Of a stretch of 6,161 bases of DNA, positions 1 to 4,647 are shown one piece after another. Below the pieces are notes generated by a model, which saw nothing but the letters and a program-made list of their open reading frames with translations, searched no databases and was not told where the DNA came from. The first letter of the stretch is position 1; each line of letters begins with the position of its first letter. The position numbers and the translations under genes are program-made. This stretch comes from Candidatus Caccocola faecipullorum (GTDB taxonomy: Bacteria > Synergistota > Synergistia > Synergistales > Synergistaceae): the NCBI GenBank assembly GCA_018716365.1, contig DVKA01000149.1, forward strand, positions 1-6,161, in the 5' to 3' direction.

Positions 1-10
1 GTAAAAAAGT

Positions 11-127
11 TTCCGGTGCTCATAGAGAGGTGGACACACCCAGCTCCATGCCGAACCTGGCAGTTAAGCACCTCATCGCCGATGGTACTGCGGAGGGTAT
101 TCGTGGGAGAGTAGGCCGGCGCCGGGA
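11..127 (+). rRNA. rrf: 5S ribosomal RNA
   Basis: This is a complete 5S rRNA, the small RNA of the large ribosomal subunit. The conserved loop C region is clear around 42-60 (CCATGCCGAACCTGG), and the later GATGGTACTGC and GGGAGAGTAGG blocks are typical of bacterial 5S. I set the ends by helix I: bases 11-19 pair with 119-127, including two G-U wobbles, giving a molecule of about 117 nt, the normal size. It is the last gene of an rRNA operon whose 16S and 23S genes would lie to the left, outside the window. A strong terminator follows within 10 nt. The exact mature ends are inferred from pairing and may be off by one or two bases. Confidence 0.96.
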
Positions 128-136
128 TTAAGTTGA

Positions 137-177
137 GAGAGAGGGAAGTCATTTATGACTTCCCTCTCTCGCTTTTT
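137..177 (+). terminator. Intrinsic terminator of the rRNA operon
   Basis: A perfect 16-bp inverted repeat (137-152 with 155-170) is followed by GC and five T (173-177). It lies 9 nt after the 5S rRNA and is the expected end of rRNA operon transcription. The nominal 2-nt loop means the innermost pairs open in practice. Confidence 0.93.
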
Positions 178-205
178 ACGCTTCTTTCCGCAAGCTAATG
201 GGATA

Positions 206-234
206 TTGCAAACGGCGCGTAAATCGTTTATCAT
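206..234 (+). promoter_or_regulatory. Probable sigma-70 promoter for queT-queF
   Basis: TTGCAA (206-211, four of six matches to the -35 consensus) and TATCAT (229-234, five of six to the -10 consensus) are separated by exactly 17 bp. The predicted start near 241 leaves about 40 nt before the riboswitch aptamer, enough for a small hairpin (252-258 with 267-273). The site lies after the rRNA terminator, so queT-queF probably has its own promoter. A short AAACG/CGTTT dyad (210-214, 225-229) spans the spacer. Confidence 0.55.
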
Positions 235-282
235 AAATCCTCGTTCGGGAGCTGGAGGAAACGCGCCTTCCAGATCCTGAGC

Positions 283-323
283 CGACAGTTCGAAACCATC
301 CTGTCGTTAAACAAAACTAGGGA
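283..323 (+). promoter_or_regulatory. Probable preQ1 class I riboswitch aptamer
   Basis: The element is a 6-bp P1 stem (CGACAG 283-288 with CTGTCG 301-306), a loop that opens with TTC right after the stem, and an A-rich tail, TTAAACAAAACTAGGG (307-322). Known class I preQ1 aptamers have this form: a small stem, a GUUC-like loop start, and a tail like AACAAAACAAGG or AAAAAACUAA that folds back into the stem and pairs with the loop to enclose the ligand. Here the tail GG(G)A can pair with loop bases UCC or CC. The downstream genes are a queuosine-precursor transporter and preQ0 reductase, the classic regulon. The ligand (7-aminomethyl-7-deazaguanine) is inferred from family and context, not shown. 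Repression by preQ1 is the expected direction. Confidence 0.75.
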
Positions 324-410
324 CAAAAGCAGCTCGCCGGCAAAAGACCGAGATTCCGCAGGATTATGCAGGAAGCGCGCGGCGCTGCGAAGACAAATCG
401 TTGTTGACAT

Positions 411-443
411 CCCCGGTTTTCTGATGAAGCCGGGGCTTTTTTT
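411..443 (+). terminator. Intrinsic terminator/attenuator before queT
   Basis: CCCCGG (411-416) pairs with CCGGGG (430-435). The stem can extend inward by four weaker pairs to a 5-nt loop, and seven T follow (437-443). It sits between the riboswitch and the queT ribosome binding site (about 450-455), so it would act as a regulated stop for the operon and not as the end of a gene. The aptamer ends nearly 90 nt upstream. The only competing pairing I found for the terminator arm is 5 bp (337-341 with 429-433), so the switching mechanism is not resolved. Confidence 0.82.
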
Positions 444-463
444 ATTTAAGAGGTGTAACTAAT

Positions 464-982
464 ATGGAAACTGCAAACAACATGAGCCGTCTGCAAAAAA
501 TGACCTTTTCCGCTATGGTGATGGCCCTCTATATCGTCGTGCTCTGCGTAACGTCGAGCTTTTCTTTCGGCGCTTATCAGATTCGCATTGCGACGAGCCT
601 CTATGCGCTCGCTTATCTTTTCCCGTTTCTGGTTGTGCCGCTCGGCCTCGCCAATTTAATGTCCAATATGTTGTTCGGCGGATTCGGCGCCGCGGATATG
701 CTTGGCGGCTTTCTCGTAGGCGTTGCGACGGCCTTCTGCATCGTCGTGATTCGCCGGAAAAACTGGAACAAGGCGCTGATTGCGGCGCCTATCGTACTGG
801 TGCCGGGCCTCGGCGTGGCTACCTACCTTTCTTATATTCTGGCGATACCATACCCGCTGATGGCCCTCAACCTCTGCGTCGGGCAGCTTATTCCTTCAGT
901 TGCGAGTGTGGCGCTGGTGAAGGTTTTTGAGAGCGCGCGGCAGCTGTCAGGTGCGGCTGCGCACGGCAAAAACAGCATCTGA
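464..982 (+). CDS. queT: QueT family queuosine-precursor transporter
   Basis: This is a 172-residue membrane protein resembling the QueT family (COG4708/DUF988), substrate-binding S components of ECF-type vitamin transporters thought to import preQ0, preQ1 or queuine. Hydrophobic segments lie at about 12-33, 45-62, 80-97, 103-125 and 130-153. The central stretch with QIRIATSL (39-46), N64/N68 and [12 protein letters not shown] (71-82) aligns with the family pattern of R..E.L, then N, then G..D...G. An Arg is present (R41), but the Glu I expect in SEAL-like members is replaced (IATSL), so this is a somewhat divergent member. The ATG at 464 has an AGAGGTG ribosome binding site 8 nt upstream. 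queF follows after 64 nt, and a probable preQ1 riboswitch precedes the pair, which strongly supports the assignment. Energy-coupling subunits are not in the window. Substrate identity is inferred. Confidence 0.82.
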   Translation: METANNMSRLQKMTFSAMVMALYIVVLCVTSSFSFGAYQIRIATSLYALAYLFPFLVVPLGLANLMSNMLFGGFGAADMLGGFLVGVATAFCIVVIRRKNWNKALIAAPIVLVPGLGVATYLSYILAIPYPLMALNLCVGQLIPSVASVALVKVFESARQLSGAAAHGKNSI

Positions 983-1046
983 ACCGGCCTGCCGGGATGA
1001 ACATTCTTCTCCGGCAGTTATATATCACACGATAAGGAGCTGCAAG

Positions 1047-1544
1047 ATGAGCGGACGTACTAAAGAAGAGCTGAATGGCGTTTCCCTGCTGGGGAACAGA
1101 AACGTGCAGTATCCAGACGATTACGCGCCGGAGCTGCTGGAGACCTTTCCGAACAAGCACACGGACAACGATTATTTTGTCAAATTCAACTGCCCGGAAT
1201 TCACGAGCCTGTGCCCGATGACCGGACAGCCGGACTTCGCAACCATATATATATCCTACGTGCCCGGAGAGCGCATGGTGGAGAGCAAGTCGCTGAAGCT
1301 CTATCTGTTCAGCTTCCGCAATCACGGCGATTTTCATGAGGACTGCGTCAACATCATAATGAAGGATTTAATCCGCCTGATGGACCCCAAATATATCGAG
1401 GTGTGGGGCAAGTTCACCCCGCGCGGCGGCATATCCATAGATCCATACTGCAATTACGGCAGAAAGGGCACGAAGTGGGAGCAGGCGGCCTTTGACCGCT
1501 TGGCGCACCACGACATGTACCCGGAAAAAGTGGACAACCGCTGA
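1047..1544 (+). CDS. queF: NADPH-dependent 7-cyano-7-deazaguanine reductase
   Basis: QueF reduces the nitrile of preQ0 to the amine of preQ1, using two NADPH, in the cytoplasm, as a step towards queuosine in tRNA. The 165-residue length matches the short unimodular type found in Bacillus. Diagnostic features are C56 in CPMTGQPDF (the nucleophile that forms a thioimide with the substrate), D63 as the acid/base, the family motif ESKSLK (79-84) and H96-E97 in the substrate-binding FHEDCVN. I chose the ATG at 1047 because AAGGAG lies 7 nt before it. An in-frame ATG at 927 would overlap queT and adds 40 residues with no family resemblance. Transport and reduction encoded together suggest the cell can import preQ0 and convert it. 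Other queuosine genes are not in the window. Confidence 0.96.
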   Translation: MSGRTKEELNGVSLLGNRNVQYPDDYAPELLETFPNKHTDNDYFVKFNCPEFTSLCPMTGQPDFATIYISYVPGERMVESKSLKLYLFSFRNHGDFHEDCVNIIMKDLIRLMDPKYIEVWGKFTPRGGISIDPYCNYGRKGTKWEQAAFDRLAHHDMYPEKVDNR

Positions 1545-1753
1545 TTCAAGACAATATACGTGCGCCTCTGCGCCACTCCCTGAGCTCGGCCGCAATGCCG
1601 CAGTTGATACGGGCTTCCGTCGCATTTTCACTGCATTGCGCGGGTAAAAAACCCATGTGCGGAATGGCGCGGTTATAACTCGCTCGTTTGGCGCGTGTGC
1701 GCGTAATTTTGTAATTTTTGTCCGGCGTTTTTCGCCGTTGCTTCAATGGCATT

Positions 1754-1783
1754 AAAAAAGCGGCCCCCGAAAGGGCCGCTTTT
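1754..1783 (-). terminator. Intrinsic terminator of the TRAP receptor gene
   Basis: An 11-bp perfect inverted repeat (1756-1766 with 1773-1783) encloses a 6-nt loop. Read on the minus strand, the stem ends in a run of six T (1759 down to 1754), about 30 nt after the solute-binding protein stop codon. On the plus strand the hairpin ends in four T, so it may also stop weakly any transcript arriving from queF. The 1545-1753 stretch before it holds no convincing gene; I saw only short dyads, such as CGGCG at 1723 with CGCCG at 1733. Confidence 0.9.
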
Positions 1784-1813
1784 GTGTCGCTTTGAAATTG
1801 ATTTGCAGACGGC

Positions 1814-2815
1814 TTATTTGCCGAGGTGCTCTCTGAATTCCTTCATGAGTTCGGGGGTCATGCCGCGCTCGCCGAGCTTCTCCCAGGTCGTGATGCAGGC
1901 TTCCTTGAGGGGCTGGAGCTCTTCGGGCGTGTAGGTGTAAACTTCGATGCCCTTCTTCTTCATGAGGTCCATGTACTTCATATCTTCAGACTGAGCGGTG
2001 TCGATGGACTTGATGGTGAAGTTCTTCGCGGCTTCCTGGAAGATCTTCTGCTCTTCGGGGGAGAGCTTCTGCCAGGACTTCTCGCTGATCATGAGCGGGA
2101 GGTATTCCATCGAGTAGTTCGTGGCGTACCAGTACTTGATAACGTCGCCGAGGCTCGTGTAGACGGCCGCGGTAGCCATAGCGTTGACGGAGTCGCAGAC
2201 GCCGGTCTGGAGCGACTGGTAGACGTCGGCCCAGGGAATGGTGATGGTGCGGAAGCCCATAGCCTGAGCGCCGAGCATGTAGGTGTCCATGTTCGGGACG
2301 CGGGTGAGGACGCCCTTGTCGACTTTCGGGTTGAGGGGTTCTTTAAGGGGCTTCGTGGAACCGACGCCGATCATGCCTTCGACATAGGAGCCGAGGACGC
2401 GGACGCCGAGCGCGGAGCCGAGTTCGTTAAGTTTGTTCGGGAGCCACGCGCCGGGGGCGAAAACTTCCTTCGCCTGATCGTAGCTGTTGACGTAGCCGTT
2501 GATGTAGACGAGTTCGAAGCGCGGGTCGAAGGAGCTGGCGAACGACGTTACCGACATATCGACGGTGCCGCGGATGAGCTCTTCCATGACGAGCGTGTAG
2601 TCGCCGAGCTGGCTGGCGGGATAAACTTCGATTTTGACGTGGCCGTTGGTCTTATCCGCGATTTCCTTCGCGAAATCCTGCATCATCTTCGTGCACTGGT
2701 GCTCCACCGGCTGCTGGCCCGCGAAACGGAATACGATCTGATCCGCCGCGAAGGCCGCCGTCGCCATCATTGCGAAAACAAGGACGGACGTCATAAATAC
2801 TGCCAACTTTTTCAT
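1814..2815 (-). CDS. TRAP transporter solute-binding protein, DctP family
   Basis: This 333-residue periplasmic receptor binds a small organic acid or similar solute and hands it to a TRAP membrane pair, which imports it using an ion gradient. A signal peptide is clear: MKK, a hydrophobic core (about 4-20) and an AFA-AD cleavage site after residue 23. The mature protein follows the DctP fold order: VFRFAGQQPVEH near the start, then VYPASQLGD (64-72). The family arginine that salt-bridges the substrate carboxylate is likely R172 in TRVPNMD. It is followed by PWADVYQSLQTGVCDSVN (194-211), matching the usual P.ev..alq.G.vDg pattern. The minus-strand ATG has GGAGAGG 9 nt upstream. The gene has its own promoter and terminator, and no dctQ or dctM flanks it, so its membrane partner is elsewhere. 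The ligand cannot be read from the sequence; carboxylates are the most common for the family. Confidence 0.93.
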   Translation of the reverse strand: MKKLAVFMTSVLVFAMMATAAFAADQIVFRFAGQQPVEHQCTKMMQDFAKEIADKTNGHVKIEVYPASQLGDYTLVMEELIRGTVDMSVTSFASSFDPRFELVYINGYVNSYDQAKEVFAPGAWLPNKLNELGSALGVRVLGSYVEGMIGVGSTKPLKEPLNPKVDKGVLTRVPNMDTYMLGAQAMGFRTITIPWADVYQSLQTGVCDSVNAMATAAVYTSLGDVIKYWYATNYSMEYLPLMISEKSWQKLSPEEQKIFQEAAKNFTIKSIDTAQSEDMKYMDLMKKKGIEVYTYTPEELQPLKEACITTWEKLGERGMTPELMKEFREHLGK

Positions 2816-2933
2816 TGCTTGGTACCTCTCCCTTCAGATTCTTGCTTTTATAACTACGGCCCGCCGGGGCCGCAAAAGCCCGCTCAAAAAACTTACAGAA
2901 AAATAACAGAGCAATTTTACTAACTTCTTATAA

Positions 2934-2962
2934 AAGATATATCAGAAGCGGCGTTGTGTCAA
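2934..2962 (-). promoter_or_regulatory. Promoter of the TRAP receptor gene
   Basis: Read on the minus strand, a perfect -35 TTGACA (2962-2957) is followed by a 17-bp spacer and TATCTT (2939-2934, four of six). An A/T-rich block immediately upstream (about 2965-3000) could act as an UP element. The predicted start near 2927 gives a leader of about 110 nt. That leader carries a GC-rich hairpin (2857-2862 with 2867-2872, loop of 4) with no U-run, so it is not a terminator. Confidence 0.68.
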
Positions 2963-3070
2963 CGTTAGAATATTTATATGAGAAAATAAAAAATATTTAG
3001 ATATGGTTTATGTTATGGTGAAAAATTGAATCTAAAGCAATTTTCATTGTCCTCAGAAGGCATCGGAAAC

Positions 3071-3096
3071 GCGCGCGTCCAGTGCGGGACGCGCGC
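3071..3096. repeat. GC-rich inverted repeat in a non-coding stretch
   Basis: A perfect 10-bp stem (3071-3080 with 3087-3096) has a 6-nt loop and no T-run on either side. It belongs to a gene-free stretch (2963-3238) that is A/T-rich up to about 3060 and then GC-rich with several dyads. These include a smaller stem, GCCGC 3156-3160 with GCGGC 3166-3170, and a weak 7-bp dyad, 2996-3002 with 3030-3036. Open frames here on both strands read as Arg-rich low-complexity strings with no family resemblance and no good ribosome binding site, so I call no gene. Confidence 0.6.
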
Positions 3097-3171
3097 CGCA
3101 CGCATAAAAACGCGCCGGAAACCGGTGAAAAATTTCCCGACGCAACGCCGCATCCGCCGCGGCAAGCGGCT

Positions 3172-3219
3172 GAAAAATATCTTTACGCGCCGCCGGCGCG
3201 GCTTCAGGCGGCGCGTAAA
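3172..3219 (-). terminator. Probable terminator of cysE
   Basis: A perfect 13-bp inverted repeat (3182-3194 with 3207-3219) has a 12-nt loop that is itself GC-rich. It begins 20 nt after the cysE stop codon on the minus strand, and the base of the stem is followed by GATATTTTT (3181-3173). The U-run is interrupted, so termination may be less sharp than at the other terminators here. Placement and stem strength support the call. Confidence 0.7.
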
Positions 3220-3238
3220 ACGTTTAAAATGTGAAATA

Positions 3239-3961
3239 TCACGCGCTTGTGCGGGGCGTCCTTCCCCTTCTCGAAGCTGAGGAAAAGCGTGGAGCGTAAA
3301 CGTAAGACGGCGAGCCGGATTGTCCTGCGCGGAGCGCGCGGATCTCTTCTTCAAGACGCGCGAGGCGCGCTTCCAACTCCGCGGCGTAAGCTTCGGCGGC
3401 GGTTTGCTGCCGCACCGGCGAGCCGCCGAGCTTCACGACGCGCGCGCGTACGCCCGCCACCGTCGCCCCTTCCGGCACGTCGCGCAGCACGACGCTGTTC
3501 GCCCCAATCTTCGAATTCGAGCCTATCGTTATCGGCCCGAGCAGCTTCGCGCCGCTGCCGACGAAAATATTGTCGCCGAGCGTCGGGTGGCGCTTGTGCG
3601 ATTTTTCGTTGCCAGTCGCGCCGAGCGTGACGCCGTGGAAAAGCGTCACGTTTTCGCCGACCTCCGCCGTCTCTCCTATCACTACGCCCGCACCGTGGTC
3701 GACGAAGAAACCAGGGCCTATTTTAGCCGCCGGGTGGATTTCAATCCCAGTCCACCAGCGCACGAAAAGCGACAGAAGCCGCGGCAGCACGGGGATGTGC
3801 AGCGTTGAATGCAGAAAATGGATGCCGCGGTGCGCCGTTATTGCGATAAAGCCGGGGGTACAGAGGAGGACCTCGAAAAATCCGCGCGCGCCGTCCGGTA
3901 TCGACGGGTCGTTGCGCTTAGCCGCGAGATAGTCGCTTCTGATAGACCTCCATGCGTTCAT
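3239..3961 (-). CDS. cysE: Serine O-acetyltransferase
   Basis: CysE transfers an acetyl group from acetyl-CoA to L-serine, making O-acetylserine, the first committed step of cysteine synthesis in the cytoplasm. The 240-residue protein is the short EpsC-like form: a brief helical N-terminus (1-70), then a left-handed beta-helix of hexapeptide repeats (about 72-175). D88-H89 in FFVDHGAG and H125 in KRHP match the catalytic Asp-His and second His of the family; HGVTLGATG (109-117) and the closing GSNSKIGANSVVLRDVP block also fit. After the catalytic domain comes a probable coiled coil (about 187-212) and an Arg/Ser-rich tail ending in Ala. The C-terminal Ile that enterobacterial CysE inserts into cysteine synthase is absent. 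The start is fixed by AGGAGGT 6 nt upstream. A long leader with Cys codons and a terminator precedes it, pointing to control by cysteine supply. Confidence 0.96.
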   Translation of the reverse strand: MNAWRSIRSDYLAAKRNDPSIPDGARGFFEVLLCTPGFIAITAHRGIHFLHSTLHIPVLPRLLSLFVRWWTGIEIHPAAKIGPGFFVDHGAGVVIGETAEVGENVTLFHGVTLGATGNEKSHKRHPTLGDNIFVGSGAKLLGPITIGSNSKIGANSVVLRDVPEGATVAGVRARVVKLGGSPVRQQTAAEAYAAELEARLARLEEEIRALRAGQSGSPSYVYAPRFSSASRRGRTPRTSA

Positions 3962-3979
3962 GTCATTACCTCCTGCAAT

Positions 3980-4010
3980 AAAAAAGAGGACCTGCTTTCG
4001 CAGGCCCTCT
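3980..4010 (-). terminator. Attenuator terminator in the cysE leader
   Basis: On the minus strand, AGAGG-CCTGC (4010-4000) pairs with GCAGG-CCTCT (3995-3985): ten pairs with one internal mismatch (4005/3990), closed by a GAAA tetraloop (3999-3996). It runs straight into six U (3985-3980). It sits 18 nt before the cysE ATG and immediately before its AGGAGGT. Because no upstream gene needs a terminator here, its position between leader ORF and cysE implies conditional termination. Confidence 0.88.
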
Positions 4011-4092
4011 GAAAATTTTGCTTATTCCGGCTACGTATAAAACTGTTCCGCCCCGGGCCGCGCCTCTATGCGCGCGGCACACCGTCCGCGCG
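4000..4092 (-). promoter_or_regulatory. cysE leader: competing RNA hairpins
   Basis: Three segments of the leader RNA can pair in mutually exclusive ways. Segment 1 (CGCGCGG, 4092-4086) pairs with segment 2 (CCGCGCG, 4077-4071), 7 bp with an 8-nt loop. Segment 2, shifted by one base (GCCGCGC, 4078-4072), pairs instead with segment 3 (GCGCGGC, 4063-4057), also 7 bp with an 8-nt loop. Segment 3 can in turn pair with the 5' arm of the terminator: GGCCC 4059-4055 with GGGCC 4007-4003, plus GC 4063-4062 with GC 4001-4000 across a small internal loop. This is the 1:2, 2:3, 3:4 logic of ribosome-mediated attenuators. A ribosome stalled at the Cys codons leaves segment 1 free, favouring 1:2 and then the antiterminator. 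A ribosome at the stop codon covers segment 1, favouring 2:3 and the terminator. Pairings are seen by eye; energies are not computed. Confidence 0.6.
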
Positions 4093-4094
4093 GT

Positions 4095-4157
4095 CTATAA
4101 CTCCGTGCGGCGACAACAAACGTTATCAAAACGGCGGTTCAAAAGTATCGTACTCAT
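4095..4157 (-). CDS. Putative cysE leader peptide with Cys-Cys codons
   Basis: This is a 20-codon ORF with ATG start and TAG stop on the minus strand, encoding MSTILLNRRFDNVCCRRTEL. Codons 14 and 15 are both TGT (4118-4113). It lies 133 nt before cysE, is followed by alternative hairpins and a terminator, and fits a leader peptide whose translation senses charged Cys-tRNA. The peptide itself need have no function. In the complete genes of this window 14 of 15 Cys codons are TGC, so paired TGT is a biased choice that could sharpen stalling. I see no ribosome binding site before the ATG; the -10 box ends only 7 nt upstream, so the mRNA probably starts at or within a base or two of the ATG and would be translated as a leaderless message. 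Such a short ORF could be chance; position and the Cys pair make that less likely. Confidence 0.6.
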   Translation of the reverse strand: MSTILLNRRFDNVCCRRTEL

Positions 4158-4164
4158 ACAACGT

Positions 4165-4193
4165 ATTTTATAACGGACGGGGCTGGTTGGCAA
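4165..4193 (-). promoter_or_regulatory. Promoter of the cysE leader
   Basis: On the minus strand, TTGCCA (4193-4188, five of six) and TAAAAT (4170-4165, five of six) are 17 bp apart. The predicted start falls at about 4158-4157, on or next to the leader ATG, giving a leader RNA of roughly 196 nt before cysE. An overlapping TATAAA two bases upstream is an alternative -10 with a shorter spacer and would move the start only slightly. Confidence 0.7.
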
Positions 4194-4237
4194 TATGCAG
4201 TAATTCGTTTATAAGAGAAATAGAAAAGATTAACTGC

Positions 4238-4259
4238 TGTCAAGTCAAATTCCTTGACA
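4238..4259. repeat. Inverted repeat overlapping the ylxM-ffh -35 box
   Basis: TGTCAAG (4238-4244) and CTTGACA (4253-4259) form a perfect 7-bp dyad around an 8-bp spacer. The right arm contains the whole -35 hexamer of the rightward promoter. It could be a repressor operator between the divergent cysE and ylxM units, or a second leftward -35 without a usable -10. No regulator can be named. Confidence 0.5.
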
Positions 4260-4282
4260 CCTTTCCCAACAGCCTGTATAAT
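4254..4282 (+). promoter_or_regulatory. Full-consensus sigma-70 promoter for ylxM-ffh
   Basis: TTGACA (4254-4259) and TATAAT (4277-4282) match both consensus hexamers completely with the optimal 17-bp spacer. The expected start is near 4289, leaving a 5' leader of only 10-20 nt before ylxM. Strong constitutive transcription of the SRP genes, possibly reading on into rpsP, is the natural reading. Confidence 0.9.
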
Positions 4283-4299
4283 CCTCTGGTTGACTGGGG

Positions 4300-4644
4300 G
4301 TGGCTGCCTTGGCGGAGAGAGATTCTCTGAATCAGCGCGTTCAGGATGTGCTTTTGTTTGACAACTACGGGCAGCGGCTCACGGAGAAGCAGCGTCTCGC
4401 CTGCGAGATGATCCTGATGCGGGATTTTTCGCTCGCGGAGGCGGCGGAGGCGCTCGGCGTCTCGCGGCAGGGGGTTCACGACCTTGTGGCGCGCGCGCGG
4501 GAGCACATGGAGGAGTACGAAACCTCGTTCGGCCTCGTCGCGCTGAGGCGCAGGCTCGAAGCTATGGAGCGGGAGCTTGAAGAGAATAAATCGCAGCTGC
4601 CCGAGGATTTTTATATAAATTTCAAGAAGCTGCTGGAGGGGTAG
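4300..4644 (+). CDS. ylxM: YlxM/p13-like DNA-binding protein
   Basis: This small helix-turn-helix protein of the UPF0122 (YlxM/p13) family is usually encoded directly before ffh. In streptococci it is reported to modulate the SRP pathway; elsewhere its role is unclear. Family features are LLFDNYGQRLTEKQR (18-32), a helix-turn-helix FSLAEAAEALGVSRQGVHD (43-61) resembling sigma-factor region 4, and a C-terminal charged helix (about 75-97). The 114-residue length is normal. The start is uncertain: GTG at 4300 is the longest option but has no spaced ribosome binding site, whereas TTG at 4309 has a GGGGG stretch (4296-4300) at a suitable distance and would give 111 residues. The stop is 3 nt from ffh, whose ribosome binding site GGAGGGG (4635-4641) lies inside the end of this gene, so the two are cotranscribed and probably translationally coupled. 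Confidence 0.9.
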   Translation: MAALAERDSLNQRVQDVLLFDNYGQRLTEKQRLACEMILMRDFSLAEAAEALGVSRQGVHDLVARAREHMEEYETSFGLVALRRRLEAMERELEENKSQLPEDFYINFKKLLEG

Positions 4645-4647
4645 GCA

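Noticed and set aside
404..409. Perfect TTGACA just before queT as a promoter
   Set aside because: The position 17 bp downstream (427-432, AAGCCG) lies in the terminator stem and is not a -10 box; neighbouring spacings are no better.
927..1046. N-terminal extension of queF from the ATG at 927
   Set aside because: It overlaps the end of queT, adds 40 residues without family resemblance and lacks a ribosome binding site; the ATG at 1047 has AAGGAG and gives the typical 165 residues.
1826..2923. Long plus-strand open frame opposite the TRAP receptor gene
   Set aside because: It is an antisense shadow caused by GC-rich codons; the protein is repetitive in Val, Asp, Gly, Glu and Leu, and the opposite strand encodes a clear DctP protein.
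3013..3354. Arg-rich minus-strand frame overlapping the end of cysE
   Set aside because: It overlaps cysE and its terminator, its composition reflects GC-rich hairpins, and no convincing ribosome binding site is seen.
3962..4100. T-box riboswitch upstream of cysE
   Set aside because: A terminator before cysE suggested a Cys T-box, but no AGGGTGGNACCGCG-type motif is present. GGGGCGGAACAG (4054-4043 on the minus strand) is only a loose match, and the leader is too short for a normal T-box. The Cys-codon ORF explains the layout better.
4201..4243. Second leftward promoter from the minus-strand TTGACA at 4243-4238
   Set aside because: At 16-18 bp spacing the -10 positions (ATTTCT, TTTCTC, TTCTCT) match poorly; TTATAA lies too far away, at 23 bp.
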